DNA of 5,076 bases from an uncultured Synechococcus sp. Its GTDB lineage: Bacteria; Cyanobacteriota; Cyanobacteriia; PCC-6307; Cyanobiaceae. Numbering within the stretch: the first letter of the stretch is position 1; the number at the start of each line of letters is the position of its first letter. The notes below the pieces were generated by a model. That model saw nothing but the letters and a program-made list of their open reading frames with translations, had not been told where the DNA came from and ran no database searches. The stretch is taken from positions 1-5,076 of the forward strand of contig CALGVO010000007.1 of the NCBI GenBank assembly GCA_937930135.1, written 5' to 3'. Shown here one piece after another: positions 1-5,076 of this stretch. Made by a program: the position numbers and the translations under genes.

Positions 1-548
1 TAGCCGGCCTGGGTGCCATCGCCATCCATCGAGGTGAGCAGGATCTCCCCCGCCCCCAGCTCCGCCACCCGCCGGGCCCAGGCCACAACATCGAGGCCGG
101 TGTTCTCACGCCCCCCCTTCACGAACACATCCCAACCACCCCCGGATCTGGCCCGGGCATCGATCGCCACAACGATGCACTGGCAACCGAAGCGCTCCGC
201 CCCCCGCGCCACCAGCTCCGGCTCACGCACGGCGGAGGAATTGAGACTCACCTTGTCGGCCCCGGCCCGAAGCAGCTCGGTGATCCCCTCCAGTGTGCTG
301 ATACCGCCCCCCACCGTGAACGGGATCGTCACCGCTTCGGCGGTGCGGCGCACCAGATCCACCAGGGTGGCGCGCCCCTGGTGACTGGCCGCGATGTCGA
401 GAAACACCAGCTCATCGGCACCGGCCTGGCTGTAACGACTGGCCAGCTCCACCGGATCGCCGGCATCGCGCAGGCCAACGAAATTGACCCCTTTCACCAC
501 GCGACCATCGGCCACATCGAGGCAGGGAATCAGGCGCAGGGCAACCAT
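1..548 (-). CDS. hisF: Imidazole glycerol phosphate synthase, cyclase subunit HisF (C-terminus cut by window edge)
   Basis: HisF is the cyclase half of the cytoplasmic HisH-HisF complex. It uses ammonia delivered by HisH to turn PRFAR into imidazole glycerol phosphate and AICAR in histidine biosynthesis. The frame reads from ATG at 548-546 and gives 182 complete codons before the edge; the family is usually about 250-260 residues, so roughly the last 70 are missing. It opens with MVALRLIPCLDV, which places the catalytic aspartate at Asp11. The second catalytic aspartate is Asp130 in AIDAR. The phosphate-binding loop GGGIS is at 80-84 and the late barrel motif TSMDGDGT at 172-179. The residues gating the ammonia tunnel in the Thermotoga enzyme appear as Arg5, Glu46, Lys99 and Glu168. 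The start is fixed by this conserved N-terminus, although no clear Shine-Dalgarno precedes it. The gene is divergent from the petP-like gene. The functional assignment is secure. Confidence 0.96.
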   Translation of the reverse strand, partial: MVALRLIPCLDVADGRVVKGVNFVGLRDAGDPVELASRYSQAGADELVFLDIAASHQGRATLVDLVRRTAEAVTIPFTVGGGISTLEGITELLRAGADKVSLNSSAVREPELVARGAERFGCQCIVVAIDARARSGGGWDVFVKGGRENTGLDVVAWARRVAELGAGEILLTSMDGDGTQAG

Positions 549-615
549 CGGCGGGCTCACGGAGGGCTCAGGCGCAGCTGTTAGGGTGACGCCCACTTTC
601 CAAGCCTTGCAGGCC
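549..615. promoter_or_regulatory. Divergent intergenic region between hisF and the petP-like gene
   Basis: These 67 bp must hold, or lie close to, the 5' signals of hisF (leftward) and of the petP-chlG-PBP cluster (rightward). I see no good -35/-10 pair on either strand. The best rightward candidate is a TANNNT-type hexamer, TAGGGT at 582-587, without a matching -35 at the usual distance. On the minus strand TTGGAA (603-598) resembles a -35 but has no -10 at 16-18 bp. Promoters may therefore be weak, non-consensus, or placed inside the neighbouring coding sequence. The location is clear; the regulatory content is inferred from gene orientation alone. Confidence 0.4.
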
Positions 616-837
616 ATGTCACAGCAGGCGGCAGTCACCATCGACATCGGCTCCAAGGTGCGGGTCACCCGGGTGCGTGATCGCATTCCCGCAGCTCTGG
701 TGGAGCTGCTCAAGAAGGACGCCACAGGCACCGTCACCGACTTCCGCACCACCGATGGCAAGGGCATCGGCGTGGTCGTGGAGCTCAGCGACGGTTCCAC
801 CAGCTGGTTCTTCGACGACGAAATCGCCCCCGCCTGA
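616..837 (+). CDS. petP: PetP-like small protein (DUF2862 family), probable cytochrome b6f-associated subunit
   Basis: This is a 73-residue soluble protein with no membrane segment or signal peptide. Residues 11-23 read IGSKVRVTRVRDR, followed by GTVTDFRTTDGKGIGVVVEL (38-57) and the aromatic-acidic motif SWFFDDEI (63-70). That pattern fits the cyanobacterial DUF2862 family. From memory, this family includes PetP (Ssr2998 of Synechocystis), a small SH3-fold protein that associates with the cytoplasmic face of cytochrome b6f and affects electron transport. The ATG at 616 is chosen because the conserved part begins about ten residues later. In-frame GTG (586) and TTG (607) codons are possible but less likely starts, and only a weak AGG (611-613) lies upstream. 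It is the first gene of the cluster; its TGA (835-837) is shared with the chlG ribosome binding site. Family membership looks good; the PetP function is transferred, and picocyanobacterial members may differ. Confidence 0.78.
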   Translation: MSQQAAVTIDIGSKVRVTRVRDRIPAALVELLKKDATGTVTDFRTTDGKGIGVVVELSDGSTSWFFDDEIAPA

Positions 838-841
838 GGAG
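836..841 (+). promoter_or_regulatory. Ribosome binding site of chlG, overlapping the petP-like stop codon
   Basis: GAGGAG at 836-841 is a strong Shine-Dalgarno match, 6 nt before the chlG ATG at 848. Its first two bases are the last two of the petP-like TGA stop (835-837). A ribosome ending on petP would therefore sit on the chlG initiation region, which suggests coupled translation. It is the clearest ribosome binding site in the window and it decides the chlG start. Confidence 0.8.
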
Positions 842-847
842 CAGGCC

Positions 848-1801
848 ATGAGCGACGCCCGTCAGCTGCTCGGCATGAAAGGTGCCAGCGGCACCACCAA
901 CATCTGGAAGCTGCGTCTGCAGCTGATGAAGCCGGTCACCTGGATCCCCCTGATCTGGGGGGTGATCTGCGGTGCCGCCGCCAGTGGCCATTACGTGTGG
1001 CGCTGGGATCACCTGCTCGCCGCCCTCGCCTGCATGGTGATGAGCGGCCCGTTGCTGGCGGGCTTCACTCAGACAATCAACGACTACTACGACCGCGAGA
1101 TCGACGCGATCAACGAGCCCTATCGGCCGATTCCCTCCGGCGCGATCCCTCTCGGGCAAGTGAAGCTGCAGATCTGGGTGCTGCTCCTGGCAGGCCTCGC
1201 CGTGGCCTGGGGCCTTGATACCTGGGCGGGCCACACCACGCCGGTGGTGTTGCTGCTCGCCCTCGGTGGTTCCTTCGTGAGCTTCATCTATTCCGCGCCA
1301 CCCCTGAAGCTGAAGCAGAACGGTTGGCTTGGCAATTACGCCCTCGGAGCCAGCTACATCGCCCTGCCCTGGTGGGCTGGTCAGGCCCTGTTCGGTCAAC
1401 TCACCTGGTCAACGGCGATTCTCACCCTTGCCTACAGCCTCGCCGGGCTCGGCATTGCGGTGGTGAACGACTTCAAAAGCGTGGAAGGCGACAAAGCGCT
1501 CGGCCTGCAATCGCTGCCGGTGGTGTTCGGCACCGAACGGGCCAGCTGGATCAGCGCCGGGATGATCGATGTGTTCCAGTTGCTGATGGTTGCTGTTCTG
1601 ATCGCAATCGGACAGCATTTCGCTGCTGTGCTGCTGGTGCTGTTGATCGTGCCTCAGATCACCTTCCAGGACATCTGGTTGCTGCGTGACCCCGTTGCTT
1701 TTGACGTGAAATATCAGGCCAGTGCCCAACCCTTTCTCGTGCTCGGCATGCTCGTGACAGCTCTTGCCGTTGGCCACAGCCCCCTGACTCAGGCGATGTG
1801 A
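848..1801 (+). CDS. chlG: Chlorophyll synthase ChlG (chlorophyllide a prenyltransferase)
   Basis: ChlG is the UbiA-family membrane enzyme that esterifies chlorophyllide a with geranylgeranyl or phytyl diphosphate, the last step of chlorophyll a synthesis, in the thylakoid membrane. The product is 317 residues, mostly hydrophobic, with about eight or nine membrane helices. The first aspartate-rich motif is NDYYDREID at 78-86, followed by NEPYRPIPSG (89-98), which distinguishes chlorophyll synthases from other UbiA members. The second motif is NDFKSVEGD at 207-215. Both diphosphate/Mg2+-binding motifs are intact. The N-terminus (MSDARQLLGMKGASGTTNIW) looks like that of picocyanobacterial ChlG. 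The ATG at 848 has a strong Shine-Dalgarno. An upstream ATG at 677 in the same frame lies inside the petP-like gene and is not a plausible start. The gene follows petP after 10 nt and overlaps the PBP start by 4 nt, so co-transcription is likely. The assignment is very secure. Confidence 0.97.
   Translation: MSDARQLLGMKGASGTTNIWKLRLQLMKPVTWIPLIWGVICGAAASGHYVWRWDHLLAALACMVMSGPLLAGFTQTINDYYDREIDAINEPYRPIPSGAIPLGQVKLQIWVLLLAGLAVAWGLDTWAGHTTPVVLLLALGGSFVSFIYSAPPLKLKQNGWLGNYALGASYIALPWWAGQALFGQLTWSTAILTLAYSLAGLGIAVVNDFKSVEGDKALGLQSLPVVFGTERASWISAGMIDVFQLLMVAVLIAIGQHFAAVLLVLLIVPQITFQDIWLLRDPVAFDVKYQASAQPFLVLGMLVTALAVGHSPLTQAM
1796..1801 (+). promoter_or_regulatory. chlG stop / PBP start overlap (ATGTGA)
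   Basis: The last sense codon of chlG is ATG (1796-1798) and its stop is TGA (1799-1801). The PBP begins with GTG at 1798-1800, so the genes share GTGA. Only a weak AGG (1791-1793) stands in the Shine-Dalgarno position. This arrangement favours re-initiation by ribosomes ending on chlG. The overlap is seen directly; coupling is inferred. Confidence 0.75.
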
Positions 1802-3822
1802 AGCGCCGTCGCCGTCACTGGGTGCTGATCGGCGCGACCGCCGGCTTCATCGGCATCGGCGTGGCCCTGAGCCAGGCTGTGATCACCCAGGCCCTCGATG
1901 CCACCCTGCCCGATGCCAGAGGCATCGCCCGCTTCAACCGACCCGGAACGATCACCCTGCTCTCCAGTGACGGGCAGGTGATTCAAAAGCTTGGGCCGGC
2001 CACACGCGAAAAGATCGAACCCGGCCAGATGCCTGAGCTGGTGAAACAGGCCTTCGTTGCAGCGGAAGACCGCCGCTTCTACGACCACGATGGCGTGGAT
2101 CTCTGGGGCATCAGTCGCGCCCTGGTGACCAACCTGCGCCTGGGCTCCGTGCGGGAAGGCGCCAGCACGATCACTCAGCAGCTGGCCCGCACGGTGTTCC
2201 TCAGCCAGGACCGCACCCTCACCCGCAAGCTGAAGGAAGCGACCCTGGCCTACAAACTCGAGCGCCAGCTCAGCAAGGAGCAGATCCTCGAGCAATACCT
2301 CAATTACGTGTATCTGGGCTCGAGCGCCTATGGCGTTTCCGATGCCGCCTGGGTGTATTTCTCCAAGCAACCGGATCAGCTCACCCTGCCGGAAGCGGCC
2401 CTGATCGCCGGCCTCCCCCCGGCGCCTTCGGTGTATTCACCGCTGGTGAACCCCGACCTGGCGCTGGAGCGGCGCTCGATCGTGCTCGATCGCATGCAGC
2501 AGGCCGGCTTCATCACGGCCGGTGAAGCGGCGGCGGCGCGCCTTGCGCCGCTCGATCTCAAACCGGCAACGCCGAAATACTTCAACAGCGCCGCCCCCTA
2601 TTTCACCAGCTGGGTGGCGCAGCAGCTGCCCACGCTCCTCACCCCCGAACAGCTGGAGGTGGGCGGTCTGCAGATCCGCACCAGCCTCAACCTCGCCTGG
2701 CAGAACGAGGGCCGCCAGGTGGTGAAGGAATTGGCTCCCGGCGGCACCGAGGGAGCGATCGTGTCGATTGAACCCGGCACGGGCCTGGTGCGGGTGATGG
2801 TGGGAGGCAAGGATTTCAACACCAGCCAGTTCAACCGGGCCACCCAGGCGCTGCGTTCTCCGGGCTCCACCTTCAAATTGTTTGCCTACGCCGCAGCGAT
2901 CCATGCCGGCGTGAAACCAGAGGATACGTTCAACGATTCGCCCCGCTGCTGGGGGGGCTACTGCCCAAAGAATTTCGGCAACAAATATTTCGGATCGATT
3001 TCCCTCGCCGATGCTCTGAAGAACTCGCTCAACACCGTGGCGGTGCAGCTGCAAGACAAGGTGGGCTTTGACCCGATCATTGCCATGGCGAACAACCTGG
3101 GGATCGGCACCAGCCGGCCCTTAGGCAAGTTTTATCCGATGGCCATCGGCGCCTACGAACAGACGATTCTCGACATGGCGGCGGCCTACGCGGCGGTGGC
3201 CAATCGCGGCGTGTATGTGAAACCGGTGGCCTTCGAGGAGATCCGCGGCCCGGGCGGCGAGGTGATCTGGAGCCGCCGCGTTGATGGGGATCGCGGTCGC
3301 CGGGCCGTCGACAGCGAAGTGGCCGACGCCATGAACTGGATGCTGCAACGGGTGGTGGAAGGCGGCACCGGCGCCGCCGCCAGGCTCGATGATCGCCCCG
3401 TGGCCGGCAAGACCGGCACCTCCGAGGGAGCCCGCGACCTGTGGTTCATCGGTTCGATTCCCCAGCTCACCACGGCCGTGTGGTTCGGCCATGACAACAA
3501 CCGCGAAACCAACAGCAACAGCGGTGAAGCCGCCTGGGCCTGGAACCGGTTCATGAGCAAGATCAAGAACCAGTTCCCGGTGCAGAACTTCCCGCCCAAA
3601 CCCGTGCTCAAACGCACCTTCAAAAAGCCCGGCGCCACAGCCAAGAAACCCGAGACAAACCAGGAAGCGCCCTATCGGGGCTATGAGGTCAACCCGGAGC
3701 CAAGCCTCTGGGAGCCGGAGCCGGCGCCAGCTCCCGCCCCCCAGGCGCCGCCGCCCCGCTACGTTCCCCCCCCGGGAGGCCCACCGGTGGACGAAAACTT
3801 CCGACCCCTGCCGGTGCGGTGA
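1798..3822 (+). CDS. Class A penicillin-binding protein (PBP1A-type bifunctional peptidoglycan synthase)
   Basis: This 674-residue bitopic membrane protein polymerises glycan strands from lipid II and cross-links stem peptides in the periplasm. A basic cytoplasmic start (KRRRRH) precedes one membrane anchor at about 8-31. The GT51 glycosyltransferase domain covers roughly 55-230: catalytic Glu90 in AAEDRRFYDHDGVD, GASTITQQLARTVFLS (121-136), RKLKEA (143-148) and ILEQYLNYVYLG with the second Glu at 165. The transpeptidase domain covers roughly 315-590 and has all three motifs: SxxK at Ser357-Lys360 (STFK, then Leu instead of the common Pro), SxN at 410-412 (SLN) and KTG at 538-540. The tail is basic and then proline-rich (about 600-664). 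A cysteine pair, Cys384/Cys389, is notable. The start is GTG at 1798, since the next Met (78) would delete the anchor. This GTG overlaps the chlG stop. Both activities appear intact. The exact orthologue among cyanobacterial PBPs is not decided here. Confidence 0.95.
   Translation: MKRRRRHWVLIGATAGFIGIGVALSQAVITQALDATLPDARGIARFNRPGTITLLSSDGQVIQKLGPATREKIEPGQMPELVKQAFVAAEDRRFYDHDGVDLWGISRALVTNLRLGSVREGASTITQQLARTVFLSQDRTLTRKLKEATLAYKLERQLSKEQILEQYLNYVYLGSSAYGVSDAAWVYFSKQPDQLTLPEAALIAGLPPAPSVYSPLVNPDLALERRSIVLDRMQQAGFITAGEAAAARLAPLDLKPATPKYFNSAAPYFTSWVAQQLPTLLTPEQLEVGGLQIRTSLNLAWQNEGRQVVKELAPGGTEGAIVSIEPGTGLVRVMVGGKDFNTSQFNRATQALRSPGSTFKLFAYAAAIHAGVKPEDTFNDSPRCWGGYCPKNFGNKYFGSISLADALKNSLNTVAVQLQDKVGFDPIIAMANNLGIGTSRPLGKFYPMAIGAYEQTILDMAAAYAAVANRGVYVKPVAFEEIRGPGGEVIWSRRVDGDRGRRAVDSEVADAMNWMLQRVVEGGTGAAARLDDRPVAGKTGTSEGARDLWFIGSIPQLTTAVWFGHDNNRETNSNSGEAAWAWNRFMSKIKNQFPVQNFPPKPVLKRTFKKPGATAKKPETNQEAPYRGYEVNPEPSLWEPEPAPAPAPQAPPPRYVPPPGGPPVDENFRPLPVR
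3711..3789 (+). repeat. Low-complexity proline-rich coding tract at the PBP C-terminus
   Basis: Codons for residues about 639-664 of the PBP spell a Glu-Pro, then Ala-Pro, then poly-Pro series (EPEPAPAPAPQAPPP followed by PPPGGPP). At DNA level it includes a short tandem GAGCCG and long C runs. Such disordered tails occur on many class A PBPs and may span periplasm or cell wall. The C-rich tract is prone to slippage during replication and to sequencing error, although the frame here stays open to the stop. Confidence 0.6.
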
Positions 3823-3838
3823 TTGCCGGTGCGGTGAT
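3809..3838 (+). repeat. Perfect 15-bp tandem duplication across the PBP stop codon
   Basis: TGCCGGTGCGGTGAT occurs twice without a gap, at 3809-3823 and 3824-3838. The first copy holds the end of the PBP gene and its TGA (3820-3822). The second repeats the codons and stop in the same frame (TGA at 3835-3837), because the unit is a multiple of three. The last base of the second copy is also part of the convergent rsmB stop (3840-3838). The duplicated unit makes up the whole intergenic gap. Confidence 0.9.
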
Positions 3839-3858
3839 CAGCCTGGCGTTGTGATCAC
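3834..3858. other. Small inverted repeat at the convergent PBP/rsmB junction
   Basis: GTGATCA (3834-3840) and TGATCAC (3852-3858) are perfect reverse complements around an 11-nt spacer. They could form a 7-bp hairpin just after the PBP stop on one strand and at the very end of rsmB on the other. There is no T-tract on either side and the stem is short, so it does not qualify as a typical intrinsic terminator. It is recorded because no other 3'-end structure is visible between these genes. Confidence 0.3.
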
Positions 3859-5076
3859 GGCCGCATAGAAGCCATCGCCACCGGCCGGATCGGGCCAGCG
3901 CTGCTGCTCCGAGTGCAGCGTCAGCTCGGGATGGGCGGCAAGAAACGCAGTGATCTGCTGTTGGTTCTCCGCCGGATGGATCGTGCAGGTGGCATACACC
4001 AGGCGCCCCCCCGGAGCGAGCAGCGCCAGCATCGCCTCCAGCAATCGCGCCTGCAGCGGCAGCAGCTCCGTGATCGTGGCGGGCGTGACACGCCAACGGG
4101 CATCGGCATGGCGGGCCAGGGTGCCCAGACCGGAGCAGGGCGCATCCAGCAGGATGCGCTGAAACGCACCGCGCCACTGGGGCCGCTCCTGCAGCAGCTC
4201 GCAGGCATCGGCGGCGAGCGCGTTCACGCAGCCGCAACCGAGCCGGGCCGCATTGGCCGCCACTCGCTGCAGGCGACCGGCGGAACGATCCACCGCCCAC
4301 ACCTCGCCCGCATCGCCGATCAGCTCGGCCAGATGGGTGGCCTTGCCGCCCGGAGCGGCGCAGGCATCGAGCAGCCGCTCGCCGGGCCGGGGCTCCAGCA
4401 AAGGCGCCACCCACTGGGCGGCCCGATCCTGCACACACCAATGGCCCTCCGCATAGCCGGGCCACTGGCGCAGATCACCAGCAGCGCCGAGCACCTGCAG
4501 GCCCGAGCCACACCCCTCGATCGGTCGGGTCGCCAAACCGGCCGCCGCGAAGGCGGCAGCCACGGCCTCGGGCGTGCTGCGCAAACGGTTGACGCGCAGA
4601 TCCAGGGGCGGCACCTGATTGCAGGCGGCAGCGATGCGCTCCACCGCGGGCATGGCGACCGCCTCGCTCCACCCGCCGTCGGCCCAGGCCAGCAACTCCT
4701 GGCAGAACCACAGCGGCAGCGACTGCTCCAGCGACAGGCGCTCCGCCGCATCGGCGGGCAGCGCCAGGGTGTCGCCCGCCGCCTGGGCCCGCAGGGCAGC
4801 CCGCAACAGCCCATTCACCACCGGCGCCAGCCGCGCCAGGCGATGCTGCTTGGCCAGCTCCACCGTGGTGTGCACCGCTGCGGCGGCCGGGATCCGCTCC
4901 ATCCAGAAGAGCTGATACAGGCCCACGTGCAGGAGCCAGCGCAGCCGGGGCGGCTGCTTGCGGGCGGGCACCTTGCCAAGCCGATCGAGCCAGGCGTCGA
5001 GCCAGAGGCGACGGCGAATGGCGCCGTAGGCCAGCTCCGTGGCCAGTCCGCGATCGGCGCCGGAGAGGCCGGCACC
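3838..5076 (-). CDS. rsmB: 16S rRNA (cytosine-C5)-methyltransferase RsmB (N-terminus cut by window edge)
   Basis: RsmB (Sun/Fmu) uses S-adenosylmethionine to make m5C at position 967 (E. coli numbering) of 16S rRNA. The frame is open from 5076 to its TGA at 3840-3838, with 412 codons visible. The family is usually about 430-450 residues, so only a short N-terminal piece is missing. Reading from the edge, GADRGLATELAYGAIRRRLW marks the NusB-like RNA-binding domain. The Rossmann methyltransferase domain follows. Numbering from the GTG codon at 4971, its SAM motif I is LDACAAPGGKATHLAEL (201-217), with AVDRS at 226-230. Motif IV is LLDAPCSGLGT with Cys279, and motif VI is YATCT with Cys329. Thus both the catalytic and the release cysteine are present. 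The C-terminus DGFYAAVI is typical. The GTG at 4971 could be mistaken for the start, but coding clearly continues upstream of it. The gene converges on the PBP gene. Confidence 0.95.
   Translation of the reverse strand, partial: GAGLSGADRGLATELAYGAIRRRLWLDAWLDRLGKVPARKQPPRLRWLLHVGLYQLFWMERIPAAAAVHTTVELAKQHRLARLAPVVNGLLRAALRAQAAGDTLALPADAAERLSLEQSLPLWFCQELLAWADGGWSEAVAMPAVERIAAACNQVPPLDLRVNRLRSTPEAVAAAFAAAGLATRPIEGCGSGLQVLGAAGDLRQWPGYAEGHWCVQDRAAQWVAPLLEPRPGERLLDACAAPGGKATHLAELIGDAGEVWAVDRSAGRLQRVAANAARLGCGCVNALAADACELLQERPQWRGAFQRILLDAPCSGLGTLARHADARWRVTPATITELLPLQARLLEAMLALLAPGGRLVYATCTIHPAENQQQITAFLAAHPELTLHSEQQRWPDPAGGDGFYAAVITTPG

Noticed and set aside
13..384. A 123-codon plus-strand open frame opposite hisF
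   Set aside because: The minus strand encodes HisF with all expected motifs; this frame is Ser/Pro/Thr/Arg low-complexity sequence typical of an antisense shadow.
484..615. Upstream extension of the petP-like gene to the ATG at 484
   Set aside because: It would overlap the 5' end of hisF by 65 bp on the opposite strand, and the added 44 residues look like antisense hisF and intergenic sequence rather than protein. The family is about 65-75 residues.
677..847. Upstream extension of chlG to the ATG at 677
   Set aside because: The added residues are petP-like coding sequence read out of frame; the ATG at 848 has a strong Shine-Dalgarno and begins a typical ChlG N-terminus.
785..1399. A 204-codon minus-strand open frame opposite chlG
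   Set aside because: It is antisense to well-supported petP-like and chlG coding sequence. Its composition (His, Gly, Gln, Arg rich, no motif) is typical of the reverse complement of a membrane protein gene.
1789..2370. A 193-codon minus-strand open frame opposite the PBP glycosyltransferase domain
   Set aside because: It is antisense to intact, motif-bearing coding sequence, has no recognisable domain and no ribosome binding context.
3834..3858. Inverted repeat as a bona fide bidirectional intrinsic terminator
   Set aside because: The stem is only 7 bp and half A/T, the loop is 11 nt, and there is no T-tract on either strand; kept only as a low-confidence structural note.
3689..4465. A 258-codon minus-strand open frame overlapping the end of the PBP gene and rsmB
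   Set aside because: It lies out of frame within rsmB, is dominated by Gly/Ala/Arg/Cys as expected from GC-rich shadow frames, and shows no recognisable domain, whereas rsmB has full motifs.
4969..4971. GTG at 4971 as the true start of rsmB
   Set aside because: The frame upstream remains open to the window edge and encodes conserved NusB-like domain sequence (ADRGLATELAYGAIRRR), so the real start is outside the window.
1..5076. Mobile element, CRISPR array, defence system or phage genes
   Set aside because: Every stretch is accounted for by five housekeeping or photosynthesis genes with short junctions; no transposase, spaced repeats, attachment site or composition break was seen.

Overview
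This GC-rich window (about two-thirds G+C by eye) comes from a cyanobacterium. It encodes a chlorophyll synthase and a small protein of the cyanobacterial PetP/DUF2862 family. High GC, very tight packing and the gene content fit best with the marine or freshwater picocyanobacteria (Synechococcus/Cyanobium group). I found no GCGATCGC (HIP1) octamer by eye, which agrees with that group but does not prove it.

Layout. On the minus strand at the left edge lies the N-terminal two-thirds of hisF (1-548), a histidine biosynthesis cyclase whose C-terminus is cut off by the window edge. A 67-bp divergent intergenic region (549-615) separates it from a plus-strand cluster of three genes: petP-like (616-837), chlG (848-1801) and a class A penicillin-binding protein (1798-3822). 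The spacing is very tight. The chlG Shine-Dalgarno overlaps the petP-like stop, and the chlG stop overlaps the PBP GTG start by 4 nt. All three are therefore probably one transcript with coupled translation. Convergent to this cluster, rsmB (16S rRNA m5C methyltransferase) runs on the minus strand from 3838 to beyond the right edge. Only 15 bp separate the PBP and rsmB stop codons, and that junction carries a perfect 15-bp tandem duplication and a small inverted repeat.

How the genes work together. The three-gene cluster combines a predicted peripheral subunit of the cytochrome b6f complex, the last enzyme of chlorophyll a synthesis in the thylakoid membrane, and a peptidoglycan synthase of the cytoplasmic membrane. 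No single pathway joins them. The shared theme is membrane and envelope growth, which is inference. hisF and rsmB are housekeeping genes.

All genes are intact apart from the two truncated by the window edges. I see no mobile element, CRISPR array, tRNA, rRNA or foreign-looking segment. There are no gene-free stretches over 300 bases. I found no convincing evidence for an undescribed biological system; the observations below concern fine gene structure.
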